This document shows positions 8,260 to 14,047 of a DNA stretch of 14,047 nt, in pieces. The position numbers were made by a program, and so were the translations under genes. The stretch is from an uncultured Campylobacter sp. (GTDB taxonomy: Bacteria > Campylobacterota > Campylobacteria > Campylobacterales > Campylobacteraceae), in contig CASFHJ010000200.1 of NCBI GenBank assembly GCA_949294425.1, positions 1 through 14,047 on the forward strand, given 5' to 3'. A model generated the notes under the pieces. The model had not been told where the DNA came from. It saw only the letters and a program-made list of their open reading frames with translations, and searched no databases. Within the stretch, counting starts at the first letter, position 1, and each line of letters begins with the position of its first letter.

Positions 8260-8477
8260 TTTTTATCCTTTACTATTACATGTTCGTCTCTACTTGAGCC
8301 AAATTGCTTAATATCGCCGCGATTTTCTAGAGTGTATGGATTTTGCATAACCTCATTTTGTGCCTTAATCCCCCATATAGTAAGAGCTACTAGTATGATT
8401 ATAAGCAAGGCAGTAGCTATAAGCATACCTCCGATTCCACCAAAACCAAATACTGTTCTATTTGTATTTTCTGTCAT
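8256..8477 (-). CDS. DUF4006-like small membrane protein
   Basis: This 73-residue protein has a short polar start (MTENTNRTVFGFGGIG), one long membrane helix (about 17-40, GMLIATALLIIILVALTIWG) and a charged tail (GSSRDEHVIVKDKK). It matches my memory of DUF4006, a family of short epsilonproteobacterial proteins found after ccoP. No catalytic residues are visible. AAGGGG lies upstream of the ATG, which shares one base with the ccoP stop (TAATG, 8475-8479). Its own stop overlaps the ATG of the 33-residue gene. A role in the cbb3 oxidase complex is likely from context but unproven. Confidence 0.82.
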   Translation of the reverse strand: MTENTNRTVFGFGGIGGMLIATALLIIILVALTIWGIKAQNEVMQNPYTLENRGDIKQFGSSRDEHVIVKDKK

Positions 8478-9355
8478 TATTCACCCCTTGAAAGAGAGCT
8501 TACATATTCTCCAACAGCTTGTTTTTGAATTTCATTTAAAAGCCCGTTGTTAAAGGCTGGCATAGAGCCTATATCACCTATTTTTCCTCTATTTAAAACC
8601 TCTACTACAAAGTCAGCAGAGCCGTATTTTGTAAGATCAGGAGCCATAACTTGTCCGTCCATTATTCCTCTTCCGTCCTCTCCATGGCAGGTTGCACAGG
8701 TAGCAAATACCTCTTTGCCGCGAGCTACTAAGTGTTCATTAGCTGTTTTTTTGATAGCTGAAATTTCCTTAGCAACATAGGCAGCAACAGCTGTTATATC
8801 CTCTTGTGCCACGCCTAGATCAGTCATAGCTGGCATTTCACCTAAAGGATAATTCATACCTTTAGAGCCTTTCTTAAGCACATCTACAAGGGCTTCTTCT
8901 GAACCCCAGATGGTTAAGTCTTGTGCCTTACCGCCTATGCCATCTGCAGTTATGCCGTGGCAGGTTGAGCATTGCACCAAGAATAGATTTTGCCCCATTT
9001 TGATCTTATCTTCTTTGGATAGGTTTTTAAATTTTTCCTCAAATTTTATGTTATGAGCTTTAACTTCTTCGTTGTATTCACCTATTTGAGAATATGAATT
9101 TAAAGGATAACCCCATAAAAAATACCAAATAGCCCATATTGTGGTTATAAAAAATATAACAGCCCAGCCTATAGGTAAAGGGTTTTTATACTCCCTTATG
9201 TTGTCCCACTCGTGTTCAGCTAAAGCAGCTTCTGTTTTTTTCTCCTTCATCTGCTTAAACATTCTACCAACAACTACTAGTGTTATAAGCACGATGAGGA
9301 TAGCACCGATTAAAGCTAAAAGGTTTATATTATCTTCTAAATTAAGCCATTGCAT
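8477..9355 (-). CDS. ccoP: cbb3 cytochrome c oxidase, diheme subunit CcoP
   Basis: This subunit passes electrons from soluble cytochrome c towards CcoO and CcoN. The 292-residue protein has two N-terminal membrane helices (about 12-30 and 62-81), the two-helix form of CcoP, with LPIGWAVIFF at the start of the second. Two periplasmic c-type heme domains follow: CSTCH (129-133) with a likely Met ligand in GEMPAM (174 or 177), and CATCH (220-224) with SMPAF (M265). The length is normal for CcoP. AAGGAGA lies six bases before the ATG, 11 bp after the ccoQ stop. Heme attachment requires the cytochrome c maturation system, which is not in this window. Confidence 0.96.
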   Translation of the reverse strand: MQWLNLEDNINLLALIGAILIVLITLVVVGRMFKQMKEKKTEAALAEHEWDNIREYKNPLPIGWAVIFFITTIWAIWYFLWGYPLNSYSQIGEYNEEVKAHNIKFEEKFKNLSKEDKIKMGQNLFLVQCSTCHGITADGIGGKAQDLTIWGSEEALVDVLKKGSKGMNYPLGEMPAMTDLGVAQEDITAVAAYVAKEISAIKKTANEHLVARGKEVFATCATCHGEDGRGIMDGQVMAPDLTKYGSADFVVEVLNRGKIGDIGSMPAFNNGLLNEIQKQAVGEYVSSLSRGE

Positions 9356-9366
9356 AGCTTTTCTCC

Positions 9367-9588
9367 TTATTTCTTTTCTAAGACTGCATCGTTAATATCA
9401 TCTTTGAGGGCTAAATCAGCGTATTTTTCATAATTTTTTTCGCCTCTTTTTTCCCTTCTATAAAGATGAAACCAGTAAGCATAAAGCACTATTACTAAAA
9501 AAAGCACAAGAAAGAAAAAGCCATATCCCTGAAAAACAGCCCATTCCTCTCTGCTTATAGACTTTAAAAAACTAACGATACTTTCCAT
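9367..9588 (-). CDS. ccoQ: cbb3 oxidase small subunit CcoQ
   Basis: This 73-residue protein has one membrane helix (GFFFLVLFLVIVLYAYWF, about 23-40) followed directly by a basic turn (HLYRREKRGEKNYEKYADLAL), the usual CcoQ plan. CcoQ stabilises the oxidase complex and is not catalytic. It lies between ccoO and ccoP, as expected. It starts four bases after the ccoO stop, and no good ribosome binding site is visible (AAAGTAGAAAA precedes the ATG), so translation probably depends on ribosomes finishing ccoO. Confidence 0.92.
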   Translation of the reverse strand: MESIVSFLKSISREEWAVFQGYGFFFLVLFLVIVLYAYWFHLYRREKRGEKNYEKYADLALKDDINDAVLEKK

Positions 9589-9592
9589 TTTT

Positions 9593-10258
9593 CTACTTTA
9601 AACTTTGTAAATAGGCTATCAAAGCTACTATTTCTTTAATCTCGCCTCTTTCAAAAGCAGCTCTTATTTCCTCATATTTCATTTCAGCTATTATAGCTTC
9701 AGCCTCAGCTTTTACTTCAGCCTCAGCCTCTTCCCAAGAGCCAAGCTTAGTATAGCCTTCTACATCATAAGGCACGTTAAAGACTTTTTTAACAGTTAAA
9801 GCTTCAGCATAAGCTGTCTCAATATCTGCATCTTTGCTAAACATATGCTTGTATGCAGGCATTATAGAGCCCGGAACTACAGAGGTTGGTTCCCACATGT
9901 GATTTGAGTGCCAGTCAGGAGTTTTGTAGTTTCCTACACGAGCTAGGTCAGGTCCTGTTCTTTTTGAACCCCAAAGAAAGGGTCTATCATAAGCAAATTC
10001 ACCGCTTACAGAATACATACCATACCTGTCAGTTTCTGATTTAAAAGGGCGGATTAGCTGGGAATGACAGGCATTGCAACTTTCCTTTATGTAGATATGA
10101 CGACCAGCAAGTTGTAAAACTGTGTAAGGTTTTTTACTATCTATAGGTCTAGCATTATCAGCAAAGCTAGGTAAAACTTCCACCACACCGGCATATGCTA
10201 TGACTATAAAAACTGCCACAGCAAAAAAGAATGGATTTTTTTCTAACCAAGTAAACAT
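9593..10258 (-). CDS. ccoO: cbb3 cytochrome c oxidase, monoheme subunit CcoO
   Basis: This membrane-anchored c-type cytochrome carries electrons from CcoP to CcoN. The 221-residue protein has one N-terminal anchor (about 9-27), ESCNACHSQLIRPF with heme motif C61-x-x-C64-H65, and the CcoO signatures ETDRYGMYS, WGSKRTGPDLARVG and PGSIMPAY, where M133 is the likely heme ligand. A Glu/Ala-rich stretch (about 175-193) is inserted before the final helix; such low-complexity inserts vary between species. The ribosome binding site TAAGGAGG (10263-10270) is unusually strong and its first three bases are the ccoN stop codon. Confidence 0.96.
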   Translation of the reverse strand: MFTWLEKNPFFFAVAVFIVIAYAGVVEVLPSFADNARPIDSKKPYTVLQLAGRHIYIKESCNACHSQLIRPFKSETDRYGMYSVSGEFAYDRPFLWGSKRTGPDLARVGNYKTPDWHSNHMWEPTSVVPGSIMPAYKHMFSKDADIETAYAEALTVKKVFNVPYDVEGYTKLGSWEEAEAEVKAEAEAIIAEMKYEEIRAAFERGEIKEIVALIAYLQSLK

Positions 10259-10262
10259 TTTT

Positions 10263-10270
10263 CCTCCTTA
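10263..10270 (-). promoter_or_regulatory. Full-length Shine-Dalgarno of ccoO, overlapping the ccoN stop
   Basis: TAAGGAGG on the - strand pairs with the whole 16S rRNA anti-Shine-Dalgarno core. Its TAA is the ccoN stop codon, and the ccoO ATG follows after four A residues. Most other sites in this window are only AAGGA. The arrangement lets a ribosome ending ccoN restart at ccoO, which fits the 1:1 subunit ratio of the oxidase. Confidence 0.75.
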
Positions 10271-11734
10271 AGCTGCCATAGGCGAAGCATTGCTAGGCTC
10301 TTTGTCAAGCTTTCTACCAGAAACCACTGATTTGTAGATATTATAAGAAAACATGAAAAAGCCTATAAGATATAGCAATCCACCCACAGCTCTTATCCAG
10401 TAATAAGGTATTATAGCATCAACTGTATCTATGAAGCTATATAAAAGGTTTCCATACTCATCAGTTGCTCTCCACATCATACCTTGAGTTATACCTGCTA
10501 TCCACCTTGATGAGAAGTAAAGCACTATACCTGTGGTTTGTATCCAAAATTGTGCTTCCATTAAGGATTTACTATAAAGCTCCCTTTTAAACACTCTAGG
10601 AGTCATATGATAAAGCGCAGCCATGGTCATAAAACCAACCCAACCAAGTGTTCCATCATGAACATGTCCTGGTATCCAGTCTGTAAAGTGTGCTAGTGCA
10701 TTTACTGACTTTATCGATAAAATAGGTCCTTCTAGCGTAGAGAACATATAAAAGGTCGAAGCAAGTATCATGAATTTTATTAGAGGGCTTTCTCTAACTT
10801 GTTGCCACTCTCCCCTCATGGTAAGAAGTATGTTGAGTGCAGAACCCCAAGAAGGCAAGAAAAGAATCACAGAAAAAACTGAACCCATGGTTTGCATCCA
10901 ATCAGGAACGGTTGAGTATATGAGGTGGTGTCCCCCTGCCCAAAGATAAACAAACATCAAGCCCCAAAATGAAAACAAGGAAAGCTTGTAAGAAAAAATT
11001 GGTTGAGCACTTTCCTTTGGCAAGAAATAATAAATTTGAGCCACTATAGCAACGGTAAACACAAAGGCAACTGCGTTGTGTCCATACCACCATTGAACTA
11101 GAGCATCATTTGTCCCAGCATACATGGATACGCTATGCCACCAACTTCCCATTCCGCTTACAAATTTTGTAGGCACAGCCATGTTGTTAAAGAGATAAAG
11201 CATAGCAACACCAAGAAAAGTAGCTATAAAATACCATATTGATATGTAAAGCGTTTTTTCACGGCGAATTCCAATTAGCCCAAAAATGCTAACTCCCCAT
11301 AAAACCCAAATCAAAACAACTACAATATCTAGGGGCCACTCAAGCTCTGCATATTCTTTTGAAGTAGTAAGACCAGCAAAAAGAGAGATTATAGCTATTA
11401 TCATAAGCACTACATAAAGCCAGAAATGAAGCTTTCCAATAAACATTAAAAAGCTTGACTCAGCCATGCTTACTTTTAAAACTCTTTGTCCTATGTAGTA
11501 CCAACTAGCCCAGATACCAGAAAGCATAAAACCAAAGATCACACCCGAGGTATGAAGTGGTCTAAGTCTGGAAAAGGTGCCATACTCACCTGCTAAGTAG
11601 TTTAGGTTTGGATAAGCCATTTGAAAGGCTATCAAAGTCCCTATAGCCATGCCCACTATACCAAAGACAATGGTAGTGATCATGAAATACTTAGCAACCG
11701 TATAATCATAATTTAATGCATTACTTGGGTGCAT
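10268..11734 (-). CDS. ccoN: cbb3 cytochrome c oxidase, catalytic subunit CcoN
   Basis: This is the catalytic subunit of the high-affinity terminal oxidase, reducing O2 to water in the inner membrane while conserving energy. The 488-residue multi-helix protein has the expected ligands by comparison with the known CcoN structure: H61 (RPLHTSG) and H359 for the low-spin heme b, H357 (IPGHVHDGTLGW) for heme b3, and H219 (WWYGHNAVAF), H269 and H270 (AGGHHLIYS) for CuB. Y263 sits at the place of the Tyr cross-linked to the first CuB histidine in cbb3 enzymes. AAGGAGA lies five bases before the ATG. It is the first gene of the ten-gene run, with a 98-bp gap upstream that must hold the promoter. Confidence 0.97.
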   Translation of the reverse strand: MHPSNALNYDYTVAKYFMITTIVFGIVGMAIGTLIAFQMAYPNLNYLAGEYGTFSRLRPLHTSGVIFGFMLSGIWASWYYIGQRVLKVSMAESSFLMFIGKLHFWLYVVLMIIAIISLFAGLTTSKEYAELEWPLDIVVVLIWVLWGVSIFGLIGIRREKTLYISIWYFIATFLGVAMLYLFNNMAVPTKFVSGMGSWWHSVSMYAGTNDALVQWWYGHNAVAFVFTVAIVAQIYYFLPKESAQPIFSYKLSLFSFWGLMFVYLWAGGHHLIYSTVPDWMQTMGSVFSVILFLPSWGSALNILLTMRGEWQQVRESPLIKFMILASTFYMFSTLEGPILSIKSVNALAHFTDWIPGHVHDGTLGWVGFMTMAALYHMTPRVFKRELYSKSLMEAQFWIQTTGIVLYFSSRWIAGITQGMMWRATDEYGNLLYSFIDTVDAIIPYYWIRAVGGLLYLIGFFMFSYNIYKSVVSGRKLDKEPSNASPMAA

Positions 11735-11750
11735 TGATTCTCCTTGAAGT

Positions 11751-11774
11751 TTTATAAATGTAAGTATTTTAAAA
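11751..11774 (-). promoter_or_regulatory. Candidate promoter region of the cco operon
   Basis: The 98-bp gap between ccoN and the pseudopilin gene is the only non-coding stretch upstream of the ten-gene run. On the - strand it holds T/A-rich blocks and two -10-like hexamers, TAAAAT (11766-11771) and TATAAA (11752-11757). The first gives a sensible leader of about 25 bases. The second would start transcription inside the ccoN ribosome binding site, so it is less likely. No repressor or activator site was recognised. Confidence 0.35.
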
Positions 11775-11832
11775 TTATTTTCTTTTATTTTTTCTTAAAT
11801 TGTAAAGCCTAGAAGTTAAGCTTAGCAAAATT

Positions 11833-12582
11833 TCAAAGCAAGGAACAGGCTTTTGTAGAGGATTTAAGCCTTATAAGCTGGGTATTTTTATCCTTAAATT
11901 CTGGTATGTAGGCATAGCCACTTAGGCTATCTATAACTATGCAAATATTTTGAGATCTTGAATTTGAAAGCCTTATAATGCAGTCTTGATCCTTAGTAAA
12001 AAGAATTTTATCAAACTCATTTTTAGCATTTCTTAAAGGAGAATAAAGCCTTGCTTCCTCATCAAAAATTATCCTTGTAGACGAGGAGCAAGATCCAAAT
12101 AGTTTCACAGAATCAAGCCCGTAAGTTTTTTCTATATTAAATCTTTCAGAGCTTCTTTCATCATCTTTGCTTATAACTCCGCTTTGTCCTGAATTCATTA
12201 GCTTATTTTTATTTATTATATCTAGGGCTATTTCTCTGTCTAGACTTGATTCTTTTCTGCCTAAATTTGCATTTGCGTCCCCATTTTTATCTAAAAATAT
12301 CGTATAGGTTTGTTCATTATTTGTTGCTGATTTTGAGCGTATAAAATAAAGCTGCCATCTAGCCTTAAACCACTCGTCCTTTGTAGCTATGCTAAAGTCT
12401 GAAGTCCTAAAGGAGTTTTGCATTAAGGCTAGGCTTCTTACATAGTTTAAGTCATTTAAAATTTGCTCTGCTGCAAGAAAGATCCTATCATCATTTTTTG
12501 GATAAAACTTAGCCAGTGATAAGATGGCAGAAAGTATCAAAATAACAAAAACAAGTTCTAAAAGAGTAAAAGCCTTTTTTAT
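11833..12582 (-). CDS. FimT/GspH-like minor pseudopilin with apparent ATA start
   Basis: Read from an ATA codon at 12580-12582, the product opens (M/I)KKAFTLLELVFVILILS, a type III signal of the type IV pilin class with cleavage expected between Ala and Phe and the conserved Glu at +5. The 249-residue protein continues AAEQILNDLNYVRSLALMQ, as in minor pseudopilins of the FimT/GspH type, and ends in a Cys-containing globular part (C in LFGSC, DQDC, QNIC, TKAC) with a GYAYIP near the end. Such proteins help DNA-uptake or secretion pseudopili; in Campylobacter natural transformation uses pseudopilins, so competence is a possible role. No ATG, GTG or TTG lies in frame between the upstream TGA (12598-12600) and the signal. 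The first usual start, TTG at 12540, would delete the signal. A good Shine-Dalgarno (AGAAGG) lies five bases before ATA. Expression from ATA would be weak; a start-codon mutation is likely. Confidence 0.75.
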   Translation of the reverse strand: MKKAFTLLELVFVILILSAILSLAKFYPKNDDRIFLAAEQILNDLNYVRSLALMQNSFRTSDFSIATKDEWFKARWQLYFIRSKSATNNEQTYTIFLDKNGDANANLGRKESSLDREIALDIINKNKLMNSGQSGVISKDDERSSERFNIEKTYGLDSVKLFGSCSSSTRIIFDEEARLYSPLRNAKNEFDKILFTKDQDCIIRLSNSRSQNICIVIDSLSGYAYIPEFKDKNTQLIRLKSSTKACSLL

Positions 12583-13760
12583 CTTAACCTTCTTATTTCA
12601 TAGTATTGTTTTAATGGACCAAAATAAAGCACTATATCACCTTTTTTATCACTTCTTTCTAGGATAAATTTTGAGCTTTGTGAGATGCCGTAAAATTTTA
12701 GCCTTGTTTGTAAGGGTTTATCTGTTTTTATGGCATAAATTCCACGCTTTTTAAGTTCAAGGGCTAGTTCTTTTGCTCCGTGGTAATTATAAGCAAAATG
12801 CTTTTGTGCCGAGCTTATGTAAGAATATAACAAGGGATTACAGATAAGAAAAATATAAAAAAATACTAAGGATATAAAGGCACATTGCATAAGCACATTG
12901 TATTTAAAGCGAAAATTAGCAAGTCTTACTCTGTAAGAGGACATGAAGGTGCTAACTAGCAAAGGCGTGCTAATAACGCAAAATGGTAAGAAATCATCTA
13001 GGTAAATTTTTTGTCTTATTGATAATAAGGAACAAAATATAAAGGTAACCGCCATGATAAACCAAAGCAAGGGCTTATCCTCTTTTAAAAAGAGTCTATA
13101 AATAACATAAAAAAAATATATAAAAACTAAAGGAGAAAAACAGGCAGCAAAGATAGCTAAGGTATCTAAAAAAAAGCCATAAGGTCTACCGCTAGTATCA
13201 AAGCCATAAAAATAAAAAGAAAGGGCAAATAAAAACAAAGATGTCCAAAAAAGTAGATAGTCTTTTTTGTAAAGTGCAAAAAAGAAAAAGGCTAAAAATA
13301 GTATTAAAAAGGACTTATCTATAAAGATGGCTAGTATGAAAATAAAGTAAAAAAGCAGCTTTTTTTGGTATTCATAGGCACAAAGTATGAGTAAGGAAAT
13401 AAAGATAACTAAGGAGGCTTCATTTACTACAAGAGCACTTGCTACTGAACCCGGCAAAAATATAAATAAAAGCAAGGAAAAAAAAGCGTCTTTTTTTGTC
13501 TTTGTTATCTTTAAAGCTAATATAAAAAGCAAGATAGAAGATAGGAAATGAAGTATTATTATAGGAGTTCTTAGGGCTAGGTCGTTTTGTCCAAAGAGAT
13601 AAACAAAGAATTTAAGCAAATAAAGCAAAGCATCGTTTTCATTTGAAAAGAAAATCTTAGCTTCATCATAGCTTATGCTTAAGGTGCTAGCACCATAAAA
13701 AAGGGCTAAACAATGCAAAGATAATAATAAAAATACCGCTAGATTTAAGCTAAATTTCAT
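12579..13760 (-). CDS. Multi-pass GT-C type glycosyltransferase-like membrane protein
   Basis: The 393-residue protein has about ten membrane helices and a soluble C-terminal part of about 75 residues. After the first helix comes ISYDEAKIFFS (D32, E33), and then FGQNDLALRTPIIILHFLSS. Both resemble PMT/ArnT-family transferases, which use a lipid-phosphate sugar donor and have an acidic pair in the first periplasmic loop. The acceptor and sugar cannot be told. It is short for the family, and a substrate-flipping or other membrane role is not excluded. It ends AGATAA, overlapping the ATA start of the pseudopilin gene, so the two form one unit. No Shine-Dalgarno is visible before its ATG, and a TATAAAAT box lies just upstream (see promoter entry). 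Confidence 0.7.
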   Translation of the reverse strand: MKFSLNLAVFLLLSLHCLALFYGASTLSISYDEAKIFFSNENDALLYLLKFFVYLFGQNDLALRTPIIILHFLSSILLFILALKITKTKKDAFFSLLLFIFLPGSVASALVVNEASLVIFISLLILCAYEYQKKLLFYFIFILAIFIDKSFLILFLAFFFFALYKKDYLLFWTSLFLFALSFYFYGFDTSGRPYGFFLDTLAIFAACFSPLVFIYFFYVIYRLFLKEDKPLLWFIMAVTFIFCSLLSIRQKIYLDDFLPFCVISTPLLVSTFMSSYRVRLANFRFKYNVLMQCAFISLVFFYIFLICNPLLYSYISSAQKHFAYNYHGAKELALELKKRGIYAIKTDKPLQTRLKFYGISQSSKFILERSDKKGDIVLYFGPLKQYYEIRRLR

Positions 13761-13766
13761 GATGAT

Positions 13767-13774
13767 ATTTTATA
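13767..13774 (-). promoter_or_regulatory. -10-like box very close to the glycosyltransferase start
   Basis: TATAAAAT on the - strand lies six bases before the ATG at 13760. If used, transcription would begin at or within a base or two of the ATG, giving a leaderless message, which would fit the absence of a ribosome binding site. Other AT-rich boxes further upstream could also serve. Confidence 0.35.
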
Positions 13775-13843
13775 GAATTAAAGCTTAAGTTAGCCTAGTT
13801 TTACGGCTTTTTTATCCTTAAGTTTTAAATTAATTTATTTTTA

Positions 13844-13849
13844 TATAAT
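13844..13849 (+). promoter_or_regulatory. Upstream candidate -10 box for the 13944 gene
   Basis: A perfect TATAAT preceded by T-rich sequence (TTTATTTTTA), the usual Campylobacter sigma-70 form. The start would be near 13856, giving a leader of about 88 bases that includes the T14 tract. It lies in the 183-bp divergent gap between the glycosyltransferase-like gene and the 13944 gene, so it may serve as one of two tandem promoters for the latter. Confidence 0.45.
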
Positions 13850-13871
13850 CAATTTCAAATTTTAAGTTTCG

Positions 13872-13893
13872 TTTTTTTTTTTTTTGTTAAAAT
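13872..13893 (+). promoter_or_regulatory. T14 tract joined to an extended -10 box
   Basis: Fourteen T residues (13872-13885) run directly into G-T-TAAAAT, so the last T and the G make the TG of an extended -10 (TGnTAAAAT, hexamer 13888-13893). Transcription would begin near 13900, leaving a leader of about 44 bases before the ATG at 13944. A T-rich upstream block is normal for Campylobacter promoters, but a pure 14-base run is also liable to slip during replication. Confidence 0.5.
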
Positions 13894-13943
13894 TAATTAG
13901 TAAATAATAAAAATTTAACACACAAAAATTTAAGGATATTGCT

Positions 13944-14047
13944 ATGAAAGACTTTGTCTTAGAGGCTATGACATCACTTCCGCCTATGCCAAAAAGTGTG
14001 GAAGAATTTAATGAATATTTTGAAAAGACTGGCATGTATATGAATGT
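13944..14047 (+). CDS. N-terminus of a protein, possibly an HDOD-domain regulator (cut by window end)
   Basis: The frame opens at ATG 13944 with AAGGA (13932-13936) seven bases upstream and stays open to the window edge, 34 full codons. The start MKDFVLEAMTSLPPMPKSVEEF resembles HDOD-domain signalling proteins, which often begin with a short helix followed by LPPLPxSV. Only the first turns of such a domain would be present, so the family call is tentative. Two candidate promoters precede it. Confidence 0.6.
   Translation, partial: MKDFVLEAMTSLPPMPKSVEEFNEYFEKTGMYMN

Noticed and set aside
10902..11093. Second - strand frame inside ccoN
   Set aside because: It overlaps a well-conserved catalytic gene in another frame and shows no family features.
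13792..13813. AGCC...GGCT hairpin followed by six T residues on the + strand
   Set aside because: The stem is only four pairs with a nine-base loop, and no + strand gene ends upstream, so a terminator is not supported.
1..14047. CRISPR arrays, insertion sequences, tRNA or rRNA genes
   Set aside because: No spaced direct repeats, transposase-like proteins, terminal inverted repeats or tRNA-like folds were seen on either strand.

Overview
The window is AT-rich, densely packed DNA with small intergenic gaps. It looks like a Campylobacter-type member of the Campylobacterota (Epsilonproteobacteria). The evidence is the close match of the L13 and S9 proteins to the Campylobacter forms, the order rplM-rpsI facing addA-addB, the cbb3 oxidase order ccoN-O-Q-P, and promoters made of a T-rich stretch plus a -10 box without a -35. 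The order resembles the C. jejuni region around Cj1479c-Cj1490c as I recall it; this is from memory, not a search.

Layout. (1) Positions 2-988, + strand: the 3' end of an autotransporter-type outer-membrane beta-barrel gene, broken by an in-frame TAG or by a pair of frameshifts. (2) 1106-1929, + strand: ribosomal proteins L13 and S9, with their own promoter and a perfect 11-bp hairpin after them. (3) 11734 down to 1945, - strand: one unbroken run of ten genes. It starts with the four cbb3 cytochrome c oxidase subunits (ccoN, ccoO, ccoQ, ccoP). It continues through four small membrane or periplasmic proteins: a DUF4006-like protein, a 33-residue one-helix protein shorter than usual ORF cut-offs, a TPM-like periplasmic protein and a CcoH/FixH-like protein. 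It ends with the recombination helicase/nuclease pair addB-addA. Every junction from ccoP to addA overlaps by 1-11 bp, so the DNA-repair genes appear to be translated as the tail of the respiratory operon. (4) 13760 down to 11833, - strand: a multi-pass GT-C type glycosyltransferase-like protein followed by a FimT/GspH-like minor pseudopilin. The normal ATG of the pseudopilin appears to have become ATA inside a former ATGA overlap. (5) 13944 to the end, + strand: the first 34 codons of a possible HDOD-type regulator, behind two candidate promoters, one next to a 14-T tract.

The oxidase block makes a membrane terminal oxidase for low-oxygen respiration, and the four small genes after it probably help assemble or maintain it. 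AddAB resects double-strand breaks for RecA-dependent repair. No mobile element, CRISPR array, tRNA or rRNA gene was seen. The points most worth a second look are the ATA-start pseudopilin, the overlap-linked oxidase/small-membrane-protein/AddAB operon with its hidden 33-residue gene, and the interrupted autotransporter.
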